Positions 43,683-52,473 of a DNA stretch of 61,117 bases are shown piece by piece. Location: positions 1-61,117 of the forward strand of contig CAMIWE010000004.1 in the NCBI GenBank assembly GCA_946402335.1, read 5' to 3'. A program made the translations under genes and the position numbers. The notes below the pieces were generated by a model that did no database searches, had not been told where the DNA came from, and was given only the letters and a program-made list of their open reading frames with translations. How positions within the stretch are numbered: the stretch's first letter is position 1; every line of letters starts with the position of its first letter. The DNA is from an uncultured Lachnoclostridium sp. GTDB lineage: Bacteria; Bacillota; Clostridia; Lachnospirales; Lachnospiraceae.

Positions 43683-44963
43683 TTATTCGTAAACTCCGAT
43701 GAACATCGGAATATTACCCGTAATATCGACGATTTCATAAACGAACGGATGGTCCAGACGAACCTCGCGGAACACTTCCTCTCTGACGCAGTTGGCCTCG
43801 ATCAGGATGCCGGTAACCGCTGCTGCTTCCGTTCCTTTTTCATGAACCTTGATATAGGTCTTCTGGAGCACGGAGCTGACATGAACTTCCGTATCCGAAA
43901 TGCCCTTGAACTCCGCGGCATCCGTGAATGCCTTCTTCATGCCGAGTTCCTTCAGGATTTCGGTCATTCCGATCGTACTGCTTTCCTCGAACTTCGGCAT
44001 GGCAATCCGGATCGTGGTGGCCTGCTGATACGGAATTGCAGGAGCCTCCGAGAGCTTTTCCATGATATCCGAAACGGTCTGGCCGTCCTTCGGCAGATAT
44101 GCCCGGAACAGGTATCCCTGCTTATAATCCTTCTCGAATCCGACCATATACTCGTTTTCAAAATACCGGTCCGCGAAACCGTTCATCATGTCCACCTTCT
44201 TCGTTCCTCCGGCGGTATAGAACTTCGCGTCTTTTTCGGTAGCTTCCTCTTCGAATGCGTCCTCCCAGGTTCCGTCAAAGGTGAGCGCGTTGATCAGTAC
44301 CATAACCTGAAGGTCCGTAAGAGCATCCACAATCTTATCGATTCTTCCCTTGGTGTGTTCCTTTACCCAGGCATTGATTGCATCCACGGTCTTCGGGTCG
44401 GTGAAGGGTGCCTTCATAACGGCCGAGCGGTAATAGGTTCCGCATTTGTCCAAAAAGCCCTGTTTGGCCGTGAACGGAACACCGGAGTTGATCCAGATGG
44501 AATTGGCCATCCGGACAACGTCCTTCTCTTCCGAAACGGTGTTCAGATACAGGATGCACTTGGAAAGCGTATCCGCGCTGCATCCAAGCATCGTTTCCAG
44601 TTCGGAAAGGGTTTCTCCTTCCGCCCCGTTCACAAGCATTCCGAGCGCGGCGTACAGCGAAAGCGGGGAAACCATGATCGTTTCGCCCTGATAGCTCTTC
44701 GCTAAAAGTTTCCCGGCGAATTTACGGATTCCGGTACGGAAATCCTCCGCCTCGGTAAATGCGGCTGCAATCTCTCCGGCCTTCGGGGCCGCCGCAGAGG
44801 AAGACTTCGTCAATTCCTCACAGGAAGCCTTCTGCGGCTCTTCCGAACGCTGCTCGCTTAATCCGGACTTTCGGTCAGGCCATTCACTTAGATCACAGGC
44901 GGTTGTTCCGAGTATCATGATGGATGCAAGGCCAAGCGCCAGACATTTTTTGATTCGTCTCAT
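43683..44963 (-). CDS. Serpin-family protease inhibitor, lipoprotein (second copy)
   Basis: Protein of 426 residues. A lipoprotein-like signal (hydrophobic LGLASIMILGTTAC) precedes a full serpin domain. The reactive-loop hinge EKGTEAAAVT (375-384), rich in small residues, is the pattern of inhibitory serpins, and HPFVYEIVD near the C-terminus is the family signature. Counting from the hinge Glu as P17 puts P1 near Asn391 and P1' at a Cys. AAAGGA seven bases upstream fixes the ATG at 44963. It follows its paralogue by 87 bases. Serpins trap serine or cysteine proteases; as a surface lipoprotein this one could guard against host or microbial proteases. The target is unknown. Confidence 0.9.
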   Translation of the reverse strand: MRRIKKCLALGLASIMILGTTACDLSEWPDRKSGLSEQRSEEPQKASCEELTKSSSAAAPKAGEIAAAFTEAEDFRTGIRKFAGKLLAKSYQGETIMVSPLSLYAALGMLVNGAEGETLSELETMLGCSADTLSKCILYLNTVSEEKDVVRMANSIWINSGVPFTAKQGFLDKCGTYYRSAVMKAPFTDPKTVDAINAWVKEHTKGRIDKIVDALTDLQVMVLINALTFDGTWEDAFEEEATEKDAKFYTAGGTKKVDMMNGFADRYFENEYMVGFEKDYKQGYLFRAYLPKDGQTVSDIMEKLSEAPAIPYQQATTIRIAMPKFEESSTIGMTEILKELGMKKAFTDAAEFKGISDTEVHVSSVLQKTYIKVHEKGTEAAAVTGILIEANCVREEVFREVRLDHPFVYEIVDITGNIPMFIGVYE

Positions 44964-44984
44964 AGTATTTTCCTTTCTGTTCAT

Positions 44985-45048
44985 TGGCATGAGGTGGCAC
45001 AAGCTTTGCTTGTGACGGAGTCCTGATGCCCCCTGGCATGAGGTGGCA
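44985..45048 (-). repeat. Direct repeat pair between the two serpin genes
   Basis: The 15-base string TGGCATGAGGTGGCA occurs at 44985-44999 and 45034-45048. Between them is a hairpin, CACAAGC-TTT-GCTTGTG at 44998-45014, and ATGCC-CCCT-GGCAT overlapping the second copy. The repeats fill the 87-base gap between the serpins and may be a duplication scar or an RNA processing site. Confidence 0.6.
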
Positions 45049-45050
45049 GA

Positions 45051-46313
45051 TTACTCTCCGTCATAGATACCGATGAATAACGGAAATCCGTCATACTCGT
45101 CGCAGATTGCGTATACAAACGGACGGTCCAGTACCACTTCATGGTTGATCGGCATGGGTGCCGCCGCGTAACATCTCATCTCAATCACGGTAACAGCCGC
45201 TGCTTTTGTGCCTTCTTCATTGGTCTCGATGAAGGTCTTCTGATAAACATCGGAAATCATAATCGGCTGCGGCGTCTTCGTCAGACGGTTGAAATTCGCC
45301 CGTGTGTCAAATGCCTGCCGGATTCCGAGTGCCTGAAGGACGGGAACAAGTTCCATTTTATCGCTCTCGTATTTGAACTTCGGCATCTTCAGATAGGCTT
45401 TTCCGTCATAGGTTCCGGGATTGAAAAGGCGCTCCCCGTTCAGGGATTCCACAACCTCGTAAACGCTTGTTCCCTCTTTCGGAAGATAAGCCCTGAAGCA
45501 GTATCCTCCTTCATAGCTCTTGCTGATTCCGACGTAGTTTTCGCCTTCAAAATAGCTGCCGGCCTCGCCGCTCATCATTGAAACCTTCACGATGCTGCCG
45601 TCCTCTTTATGGAAATCGGCCTCCTTGGTTGCCTCTTCCTCGAAGGGATCGGACCATTTTCCGTCAAATGTCAGGCAGTTAAACAATACCGAAACCGTCA
45701 TCGGGTCTAAGTGCTCGATGATTTCCTCAATCCGGTCCTTGGTATTTCGTTTCACCCAGGCGTTCATGTCCTTTACGGTATTTCCGTCCGCAAAATCCGC
45801 CGAATACACTTCTGCGGAATAATAACCCGCAACGGTGCTTAAGAATTCGTCACGGACCATTTCCTTGAAGTCTCCGTTAAACCATACGGAATTGGTGACC
45901 ATAACGGATTCGTTGCTGTTGTAACGGTCCGCAAGCACCTTCAGATAAGCATTCAGCGCATCATCGGAAAGACCTAACGTCTTCTGCATTTCCGCGAGGG
46001 TTTCGCCGTCGGCGCTGTTCATTACCATGGCGAGCGCCACGTAAGCGGAATACGGCGACAGGAACTTTGCTCCGCCCTTTACCGCTTCCCGGAACATTCC
46101 TGCGGCGAATTCGTTATAGGCCTTCAGAAACGCCTCGTCGATTTCCCTACCGTTGCTCGTTCCGGCCTGAAAGCCTTCCGTCAGCAAAACGGTCTTCTTT
46201 CCGTTTGTCTTAATATCATTCAGATCACCGCCGTCCGGCGTGCTGCAGGCGCATAAGCCAAATGCAAGGATGCAGGCAAGCGCGATTCCGGTGATTTTTT
46301 GAAAACGTATCAT
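45051..46313 (-). CDS. Serpin-family protease inhibitor, lipoprotein (first copy)
   Basis: Protein of 420 residues with a lipoprotein signal (IALACILAFGLCAC) and a complete serpin fold. The hinge EEGTKAAAVT (366-375) fits an inhibitory serpin; counting from the hinge places P1 near Tyr382, with a Cys next to it. The C-terminal RPFVYAICD is the serpin signature. GGGGGA lies six bases before the ATG at 46313; upstream in-frame codons belong to noncoding sequence. It is the first of two tandem, clearly diverged copies with different reactive loops, implying different target proteases. No convincing sigma-A promoter was found in the A/T-rich upstream 100 bases. Confidence 0.9.
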   Translation of the reverse strand: MIRFQKITGIALACILAFGLCACSTPDGGDLNDIKTNGKKTVLLTEGFQAGTSNGREIDEAFLKAYNEFAAGMFREAVKGGAKFLSPYSAYVALAMVMNSADGETLAEMQKTLGLSDDALNAYLKVLADRYNSNESVMVTNSVWFNGDFKEMVRDEFLSTVAGYYSAEVYSADFADGNTVKDMNAWVKRNTKDRIEEIIEHLDPMTVSVLFNCLTFDGKWSDPFEEEATKEADFHKEDGSIVKVSMMSGEAGSYFEGENYVGISKSYEGGYCFRAYLPKEGTSVYEVVESLNGERLFNPGTYDGKAYLKMPKFKYESDKMELVPVLQALGIRQAFDTRANFNRLTKTPQPIMISDVYQKTFIETNEEGTKAAAVTVIEMRCYAAAPMPINHEVVLDRPFVYAICDEYDGFPLFIGIYDGE

Positions 46314-46419
46314 GATTATCCCCCTTTCGTTTCGTACACGGTTTTCGAAATACGTTTGACTCTTAAATGCCTGTAAAACGGGTCCGGTCACAAAACTTTT
46401 CAAAAATTTTCCAAACAGT

Positions 46420-46452
46420 AAAAAAATGACCCCTCCGCATAGCGGAGAGGTC
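46420..46452 (-). terminator. Terminator downstream of efp
   Basis: An 11-bp stem with one G-T pair (GACCTCTCCGC with GCGGAGGGGTC, three-base loop) followed by seven T on the minus strand, 25 bases after the efp stop codon. Confidence 0.9.
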
Positions 46453-46477
46453 TCCTGATTTCTTAACTATAAAGGGA

Positions 46478-47035
46478 TTAAACTCTCTTCATGTACTCGC
46501 CGGTACGGGTATCAATCTGAATCGTCTCACCCTCGTTTACGAACAACGGAACGTAAACGGTAGCACCGGTCTCAACAACTGCGGGCTTCGTAGCACCGGT
46601 AGCGGTGTCACCCTTGAAGCCGGGCTCGGTGGAAGTAATCTCAAGCTCAACGAACAACGGAGGCTCGATGGAGAAAATCTGACCCTGGTGGGAAAGCGTT
46701 TTAACCATCTCGTTCTCCTTAACGAACTTCATAGCGTCACCGCACTGCTCCTCGGTCAGGGAAATCTGATCGAAAGTCTCGGTGTTCATGAAGTTGTACA
46801 TATCACCGTCTTTATACAGATACTGCATATCAGCTCTCTCGATATGAGCCTGCGGATACTTATCGGTCGGACGGAACGTCGTCTCAACCACGCCGCCATT
46901 CTTGATATCCTTCATCTTGGTTCTTACAAATGCTGCGCCCTTACCGGGTTTAACATGCTGGAACTCTACAACCTGCAAAACTTTTCCATCAATCTCAAGC
47001 GTAATACCGTTTCTGAAATCGCCTGCTGAAATCAT
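46478..47035 (-). CDS. efp: Translation elongation factor P
   Basis: Relieves ribosome stalling at polyproline sequences. The 185-residue protein has three beta domains; the tip loop [12 protein letters not shown] carries Lys32, the residue modified in many Firmicutes. GGAGG eight bases upstream fixes the ATG at 47035. It has its own promoter at 47125-47153 and its own terminator. Several proteins in this window contain long Pro-Thr linkers (the kinase, the lipase-like and the DUF885 proteins), which are plausible clients. Confidence 0.98.
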   Translation of the reverse strand: MISAGDFRNGITLEIDGKVLQVVEFQHVKPGKGAAFVRTKMKDIKNGGVVETTFRPTDKYPQAHIERADMQYLYKDGDMYNFMNTETFDQISLTEEQCGDAMKFVKENEMVKTLSHQGQIFSIEPPLFVELEITSTEPGFKGDTATGATKPAVVETGATVYVPLFVNEGETIQIDTRTGEYMKRV

Positions 47036-47124
47036 TCTGGAATCCTCCTTTTTCGGCATAAACCATTCTTTTTACGATTCTGTTCCTCGTGCTCTTGTGC
47101 CTGCCCGAAGAACCACCGCTACAT

Positions 47125-47153
47125 AGTGTATCTTATGTTTTGGCTTTTTTCAA
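47125..47153 (-). promoter_or_regulatory. Sigma-A promoter of efp
   Basis: TTGAAA and TACACT separated by 17 bases on the minus strand, about 90 bases before the efp start codon. Confidence 0.82.
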
Positions 47154-47161
47154 CCATTTTT

Positions 47162-48247
47162 TTACAGTTCGATTAACTTTTTCTCCGAATGCGCCAGATT
47201 CTCATATCCGTCCTCGGTAATCAGTACCATGTCCTCAATCCGCACGCCGCCGAAATCCTTTACATAAATACCTGGCTCAACGGTCATGATCATGCCGGCT
47301 TTCAGGACTCTTTCCTCTCTTGCATTGCAAAACGGATCTTCATGAATCTCAAGCCCTACACTGTGTCCGAGTCCGTGCCCGAAGCAACCCTTGTATCCTG
47401 CATCGTCAATGATCTTACGCGCTACCGCGTCAATCTCACGGCCCTTCCTGCCGGGCTTTAACGCCTTAAGCGCTTCCTCCTGTGCAAGGGCAACGGTCTC
47501 GTAAATCTCCTTCTGCTTCGGACCGGCCTTTCCGAGCACGACGGTTCTCGTCATATCGGAACAATAGCCCTGATAAATGCAGCCGAAGTCCATCGTAACA
47601 AAATCGCCTTCCTCCAGTTTCTTTTCGGAAGGAATGGCATGCGGCATGGACGAATTTACGCCCGATGCCACGATCGGATCAAACGAATTGCCCGATGCGC
47701 CGTGCATCTGCATGATAAACGTCAGTCTCGCGGCAATCTCCCGTTCCGTAACGCCCGGCTTCAGATACGGCAGGATTTCGGAAAATGCAAGGTCGCCGAT
47801 GTGTTCCGCCATCCGCAGCTTTTCAATCTCCTCCGGAGTTTTGATAAACCGAAGTTCCGAGATGTAATTCGGAATCGGAACGGTCTCTATGCCATTGGCC
47901 GTAAGTTCTTTTGTGATGCCGACATAATCGAGATACGGCATCTCATACGCCTCAATCGCAAGTTTCGCTACCGGCGTATTATGCCGGCACAGATTCATAA
48001 CCGTGAGAGGATAACCGCCGTCGGAAACATCCACTACCTGCACATACCGCGAATCCACTTCCTTCTGCGCCTGAAACACAAAGCGGAAATCCGTCAGCAG
48101 ATAGGCGGAATCCCTCGTTACCAGAAGAACGCCGATATCATTGGTATAACCGCAAATGTAGCGGATATTGGCCTTATGGGTAACCAGCACGCCGTCTGCC
48201 TGAAACAACGGAAACATCTCGCGGACACGTCTCAATAATTCTGACAT
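47162..48247 (-). CDS. Xaa-Pro aminopeptidase/dipeptidase (M24B family)
   Basis: Cytoplasmic metallopeptidase that cleaves peptide bonds next to proline. The 361-residue protein has a creatinase-like N-domain and the pita-bread C-domain with all five metal ligands: the two Asp of MDFGCIYQGYCSDMTRT, His in GHGLGHSVGLEIHEDP, Glu in TVEPGIYV, and Glu in VRIEDMVLI. It lies between aroQ (three bases upstream) and efp, a common Firmicute arrangement. The choice between PepP and PepQ activity cannot be made from sequence alone. Confidence 0.93.
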   Translation of the reverse strand: MSELLRRVREMFPLFQADGVLVTHKANIRYICGYTNDIGVLLVTRDSAYLLTDFRFVFQAQKEVDSRYVQVVDVSDGGYPLTVMNLCRHNTPVAKLAIEAYEMPYLDYVGITKELTANGIETVPIPNYISELRFIKTPEEIEKLRMAEHIGDLAFSEILPYLKPGVTEREIAARLTFIMQMHGASGNSFDPIVASGVNSSMPHAIPSEKKLEEGDFVTMDFGCIYQGYCSDMTRTVVLGKAGPKQKEIYETVALAQEEALKALKPGRKGREIDAVARKIIDDAGYKGCFGHGLGHSVGLEIHEDPFCNAREERVLKAGMIMTVEPGIYVKDFGGVRIEDMVLITEDGYENLAHSEKKLIEL

Positions 48248-48250
48248 ATG

Positions 48251-48697
48251 CTATTCTTCTCCCCAAAGCTCAATAAGTTTATCCATAGCGGCAATGTAGC
48301 CGTCCATGCCCATCCGCATGATAACGGTGTCGCATGCGGGAGACGTTACGCACTGACGGCGGAACTGCTCCCGGTTATAAATATCGGTCAGATGCACCTC
48401 GATCTTCGGCATGGGGATGTCTAACAGACAGTCATAAATCGCATAACTGTAATGGGTCAGTGCGCCGGGATTGATGATGACTCCGTCAACTCCGTCATCC
48501 GCAGCCTTCTGGAGCCGGTCAATGATTGCTCCTTCGTAATTGCTTTGAAAGCATTCCACATCGATTCCGCGGTTCTTCGCCTGCTCCTCGATCAGGGAAA
48601 TCAGGTCATCATAACTGTCGTATCCGTAGATCAGCGGATTCCTTTTCCCCAAGAAATTCAGGTTCGGTCCGTTCACAACAAGTATCCTGCGTCCCAT
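48251..48697 (-). CDS. aroQ: Type II 3-dehydroquinate dehydratase
   Basis: Converts 3-dehydroquinate to 3-dehydroshikimate, third step of the shikimate pathway. The 148-residue protein has VNGPNLNFLGKRNP, YG with the catalytic Tyr, INPGALTHYSYAI and IEVHLTDIYNREQFRR. AAGGAGG precedes the ATG. The gene next upstream carries a shikimate kinase domain, so two steps of the same pathway are adjacent. Confidence 0.95.
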   Translation of the reverse strand: MGRRILVVNGPNLNFLGKRNPLIYGYDSYDDLISLIEEQAKNRGIDVECFQSNYEGAIIDRLQKAADDGVDGVIINPGALTHYSYAIYDCLLDIPMPKIEVHLTDIYNREQFRRQCVTSPACDTVIMRMGMDGYIAAMDKLIELWGEE

Positions 48698-48759
48698 ACT
48701 CTAACCTCCTTTATATTTTTCTTTCTATGACATAAGCCGCGCCCTGCGGCTGTCACTTT

Positions 48760-49779
48760 CTAAATACAGCGTTCCACTTCGCCGACAAGCTCGTCTTCGG
48801 AACGTCCGTCCGTCATGATCACGCGGTGCGCAACCATACGGTACACAAACATCCGCTCCGCAAGCATGCGCTGCAGCTGCTTGCCGTCTTCGGGAAGCAT
48901 GAACCGGTACGGTTCCTTTGCCACGCGTTCCTCAATATTCTCGGGCGCAATTCCGAGACAGATCACATACCCGAGTCTGCGCAGTTTCTTCTGGTTCTTC
49001 GCCCGAAGCGGCATCCCGCCGCCTGTGGCGATAACGTTCTGCTTTCCTTTCAAAACCAGTTCCTTCAATACGATTGATTCCAGGTCGCGGAAATACTCCT
49101 CGCCCTTGGTCTCGACAATCTTCGGAATCGTCATTCCCATCTTCTCTTCGATCAGACGGTCGGTATCGATGAATTCGTACCCGAAATCCTTTGCCACGCG
49201 CTGCCCGATCGCCGTCTTGTTGCTTCCCATGAATCCGATCAGAACAAGGTTGGTGTTCTTCAGCTTCTTAAGACGGTTCTTGCGGTAGAAGAACAGGATG
49301 AACTTCTCAAGCGGCCGCTTTAATACAATCTGAATCTCTTCGCGCTTGTTGATCGGCTTTACGAGGAATGACCGGATGCCGGCACGGTTTGCGCCGTATA
49401 CGTCCGTGAACAGCTGGTCTCCGATGAAAAGCGTATTCTTCTTCGTGGTACCCATCACGAGCATGGCTCGTCGATAGTTTCTGCGAAGGGGTTTATGCGC
49501 ATTGAAAATATAATGCAGCCGTACGCCTTTTATGGAAACGCCGCGGTAAAACCTGCGGACACGGGGCGCTTTGTTGTTCGAGAGAAGACAAATCCGAAAG
49601 CCAATCTTGTTGAGTCTTCGAAACAGCTTTATGACTTCTTCGTTGGCGTCGTTTCCGTGCTCGACAAGGGTATTGTCGATATCGTAGATCAGCCCGCGGT
49701 AGCCCTGCCGGTAGAGTGACTCATAATCGATGTCATAACTGGATTCTGCCATCTCGGCAGGATAAAACTTGGAAAACAT
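48760..49779 (-). CDS. Fusion of YqeG-type HAD phosphatase and shikimate kinase
   Basis: Protein of 339 residues with two domains. Residues 1-165 match the YqeG class IIIA HAD phosphatases: DIDNTL with Asp33 and Asp35, a Ser67-Asn-Asn motif, Lys96, and GDQLFTD with Asp121. Residues 175-339 match shikimate kinase: ATP loop at 182-189, DTD near 205, GEEYFRDLE, GGG at 253-255, and a lid containing RFMLPED. The loop reads GFMGSNKT, so the usual Gly before Lys is Asn187. The start matches the YqeG N-terminus (FYPAE, YDIDYESLY). A single reading frame spans both domains with no sign of a frameshift. Lies 62 bases upstream of aroQ. Confidence 0.9.
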   Translation of the reverse strand: MFSKFYPAEMAESSYDIDYESLYRQGYRGLIYDIDNTLVEHGNDANEEVIKLFRRLNKIGFRICLLSNNKAPRVRRFYRGVSIKGVRLHYIFNAHKPLRRNYRRAMLVMGTTKKNTLFIGDQLFTDVYGANRAGIRSFLVKPINKREEIQIVLKRPLEKFILFFYRKNRLKKLKNTNLVLIGFMGSNKTAIGQRVAKDFGYEFIDTDRLIEEKMGMTIPKIVETKGEEYFRDLESIVLKELVLKGKQNVIATGGGMPLRAKNQKKLRRLGYVICLGIAPENIEERVAKEPYRFMLPEDGKQLQRMLAERMFVYRMVAHRVIMTDGRSEDELVGEVERCI

Positions 49780-49876
49780 ACGTGGTTACGGTTCCTTCTT
49801 TCGGTCAAAACCGAAAAGATTTATGGTTTTAAGAAAAGGGGGCACAGCATCCCGCCATGCCACCCTCTCATACTTC

Positions 49877-51967
49877 TTACTCGTCTTCGTCCTTAACCTT
49901 ATCGGACTCTTCGATTACCTTTGCCTGAACGTCGGCCGTTGCCGGCTCGTATCTTGCGAATTCATAGGAATAATCACCGATACCTCCGGTCATGGAACGA
50001 AGGTCGGTGGAATATCCGAACAGTTCGGACTGCGGAATATCGGCAATGATCTCCTGCCGGCCGCCCGGAAGCGGATTCATACCGAGAACGCGGCCGCGGC
50101 GTTTGCTGAGATCGCCCATGATATCACCGGTGAACTTATCCGGAACAACTACCTTCAGAGTAGCGATCGGCTCCAGAATGATCGGCATTGCATCCATGAT
50201 ACCGAGCTTGAAAGCCTTTCTCGCGGCAAGTTTGAATGCCATTTCGTTCGAGTCTACCGGATGGTAGGAACCGTCAATCAGTGTAGCCTTGATGCCGACA
50301 ACCGGATAACCGGCCAGAGGGCCTGCAAGAACGCTTTCCTGGATACCTTTTTCAATAGCCGGGAAGAAGTTCTTCGGAACGGCGCCGCCGAAAATCTTCT
50401 CTTCGAAGATATACGGCTTCTCAAGATCGCCGGAAGGTTCAAATACCATAATAACGTCACCGAACTGGCCGGCACCGCCGGACTGTTTCTTATGACGTCC
50501 CTGTACCTGTACCTGCTTCTTGATGGTCTCGCGGTAAGCGATCTTCGGCTTGGAAACGATAACCTCTGCCTTGTAACGGTTCAGGATCTTGCTGAACGTT
50601 ACCTCGAGATGCTGGTCGCCGATACCATACAGAAGAGACTGCCGGTTCTCCTTATCGTTGACGATCGCAAGAGTCTTGTCTTCTTCCATGATACGGGCAA
50701 GAGCCTGGGAAATCTTATCGTCATCGCCCTTGTTCTTGGCTTCGTAGCGGACATAGGTGTAAGGAACGGAGAACTTGATCGGATCGTAAATGATCGGATT
50801 GGCTTTCGTGGAAAGCGTATCGCCGGTCTGCGTGTCGGAAAGCTTACCGATGGCGCCGATATCGCCGGCATACAGTTCCTTCACCTCGATCTGCTCCTTA
50901 CCGCGAAGGACATACAGACGGGAAAGTTTTTCTTCGGTCTCTTTGTTTGCGTTATAAATTACGGAGTCACTCTTAAGTACGCCGGAGCAAACCTTGATTA
51001 GGGAGAACTTACCGATAAACGGATCGGCAATCGTCTTCCAGACGCGTGCGGAGAAATCCTTGTTTGCATCGTAATCGGCGAAGAACGTCGTTCCGGTCTT
51101 CTGGCTCATACCGGTAACAACACCCTTGTTCGGTGACGGAAAATACTTATCAATTGCCTGTAAGAGGGCAAATGTACCTCTTGCCTGCACGCCCGAACCG
51201 CAAAGGATCGGAACCATGTCGCCGGCGCCTACGCTCGTACGGATCGCGTTCTCGATCTCAACCATCGTGAACTCTTCACCCTCGAAATACTTCTCCATAA
51301 GCTCTTCGCTGGACTCCGCGATGGACTCCATCAGAGCGGCGCGGTAATTCTCGGAATACTCTTTGCAGTAATCCGGGATGTCACCGTCAACATACTCGCC
51401 GAGATTGTTGCTGAAACGGCGGCCTGCCATCTTTACAACGTTTACGAATCCGACGAACTTCTCGTTCTCACGGATCGGGGTATGGAACGGAGCGATCCGG
51501 TTGCCGTAACGCTCTTTCAGATCTTCGACAACATTACGGTAGCTGGCATTATCGTCATCCATATCGGTTATGAAAAACATACGCGGCAGACGGTTTCTCT
51601 CACAGATATCCCAAGCCTTCTGGGTTCCGACTTCCACGCCGGCTTTGGCGGAAACAACGATAACCGCCGCATCTGCTGCGCTGACTGCTTCTTCAACTTC
51701 CCCGACGAAATCGAAATAGCCGGGGGTATCGATAAAGTTAATCTTCGTCTCCTCCCAGAGAATCGGAACTACCGTAGCGCTGATGGAGAACAGTCTCTTC
51801 TGCTCTTCCTTGTCGTAATCGCTGATGGTGTTGCCTTCTTCAACACGTCCCATTCTCTTTGTTACGCCCGTCGTATAAGCCATGGCTTCCAACAGGGTTG
51901 TTTTTCCGCAGCTGCCATGTCCCAAAATGGCAACGTTACGGATCTTTTCATACTTATAGGTCTGCAT
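49877..51967 (-). CDS. Elongation factor G-like translational GTPase (paralogue)
   Basis: Protein of 696 residues with all EF-G domains. G1 is GHGSCGKT (16-23), G3 is DTPGY (80-84; canonical EF-G has His at the last position), and G4 is TDMD (134-137) instead of NKxD. C-terminal EF-G IV and V domains are complete (SGGAGQFGDV, LPGGRQEIIADIP). The DTPGY form and the lack of neighbouring rpsL, rpsG or tuf suggest a secondary EF-G (FusA2-like) and not the main elongation factor. GGAGG nine bases upstream fixes the ATG at 51967, and a strong promoter lies at 52007-52035. GTP specificity may be altered. Confidence 0.9.
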   Translation of the reverse strand: MQTYKYEKIRNVAILGHGSCGKTTLLEAMAYTTGVTKRMGRVEEGNTISDYDKEEQKRLFSISATVVPILWEETKINFIDTPGYFDFVGEVEEAVSAADAAVIVVSAKAGVEVGTQKAWDICERNRLPRMFFITDMDDDNASYRNVVEDLKERYGNRIAPFHTPIRENEKFVGFVNVVKMAGRRFSNNLGEYVDGDIPDYCKEYSENYRAALMESIAESSEELMEKYFEGEEFTMVEIENAIRTSVGAGDMVPILCGSGVQARGTFALLQAIDKYFPSPNKGVVTGMSQKTGTTFFADYDANKDFSARVWKTIADPFIGKFSLIKVCSGVLKSDSVIYNANKETEEKLSRLYVLRGKEQIEVKELYAGDIGAIGKLSDTQTGDTLSTKANPIIYDPIKFSVPYTYVRYEAKNKGDDDKISQALARIMEEDKTLAIVNDKENRQSLLYGIGDQHLEVTFSKILNRYKAEVIVSKPKIAYRETIKKQVQVQGRHKKQSGGAGQFGDVIMVFEPSGDLEKPYIFEEKIFGGAVPKNFFPAIEKGIQESVLAGPLAGYPVVGIKATLIDGSYHPVDSNEMAFKLAARKAFKLGIMDAMPIILEPIATLKVVVPDKFTGDIMGDLSKRRGRVLGMNPLPGGRQEIIADIPQSELFGYSTDLRSMTGGIGDYSYEFARYEPATADVQAKVIEESDKVKDEDE

Positions 51968-52006
51968 AGCGGTAAACCTCCAATAGGATTTGTGAAACAC
52001 AGTAAC

Positions 52007-52035
52007 ATTTTACCAATTTCCGCTCCATCTTTCAA
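52007..52035 (-). promoter_or_regulatory. Sigma-A promoter of the EF-G-like gene
   Basis: TTGAAA and TAAAAT separated by 17 bases on the minus strand, about 40 bases before the start codon. It directly follows the terminator of the yolD operon. Confidence 0.87.
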
Positions 52036-52067
52036 TTGTTTTTGTTAATAATTCCAAAAATAATCAC

Positions 52068-52112
52068 AAAAAACCGTGTCATTTTCCGTTTCTTACGGAA
52101 AATGACACGGTT
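52068..52112 (-). terminator. Terminator after the polymerase/YolD operon
   Basis: A perfect 18-bp inverted repeat (52072-52089 with 52095-52112, five-base loop), followed on the minus strand by a T run. The exceptional length and perfection make it a very strong stop. Confidence 0.92.
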
Positions 52113-52125
52113 TCTTACAGATGTG

Positions 52126-52473
52126 TCACGCTTCTTCCTCCAAAAGGATGGTGAAAATGTCCGAAAGCGGGATGTTCCGCCCCATAAGTTCGATGGTTCC
52201 GGCATCGGGACGGATGCGGCGCACCGTATCGGAAACGGTACGGTAGCGGTGGTCTTCGTAATAGGTAACCAAAACCCGATTGCCCGCACGCAGCGCGCCG
52301 AGCGTCTCATTGAGCGCGGCGGCCGCCTCTTCCGAGAGTTCCTGGCGGTCTGTATACAAAAGCTCGGCTTCCTTTCTTAAAAGCGCCTCCCGAAGCCCCT
52401 TCACCGCGTCAAACGGCATAAACTGTTTCGCCCGTTCCGCGGGACTCATCTTCGGTCTTTGCTTATTTGCCAC
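52126..52473 (-). CDS. YolD-like protein
   Basis: Protein of 115 residues in the YolD-like family, with the typical SPAERAKQFMPFDAVKGLREAL start region and a beta-rich C-terminal half (GNRVLVTYYEDHRYRTVSDTVRRI). Such genes usually stand beside a UmuC-type Y-family polymerase, as here, where it overlaps the polymerase gene by 11 bases. The start is a GTG at 52473 with GGAGG eight bases away. Function is not established; a role in control of the polymerase is likely by association. Confidence 0.85.
   Translation of the reverse strand: MANKQRPKMSPAERAKQFMPFDAVKGLREALLRKEAELLYTDRQELSEEAAAALNETLGALRAGNRVLVTYYEDHRYRTVSDTVRRIRPDAGTIELMGRNIPLSDIFTILLEEEA

Noticed and set aside
46314..46419. A promoter for the first serpin gene
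   Set aside because: Several TTG-like and A/T-rich strings exist, but no pair with good spacing and a convincing -10 was found.
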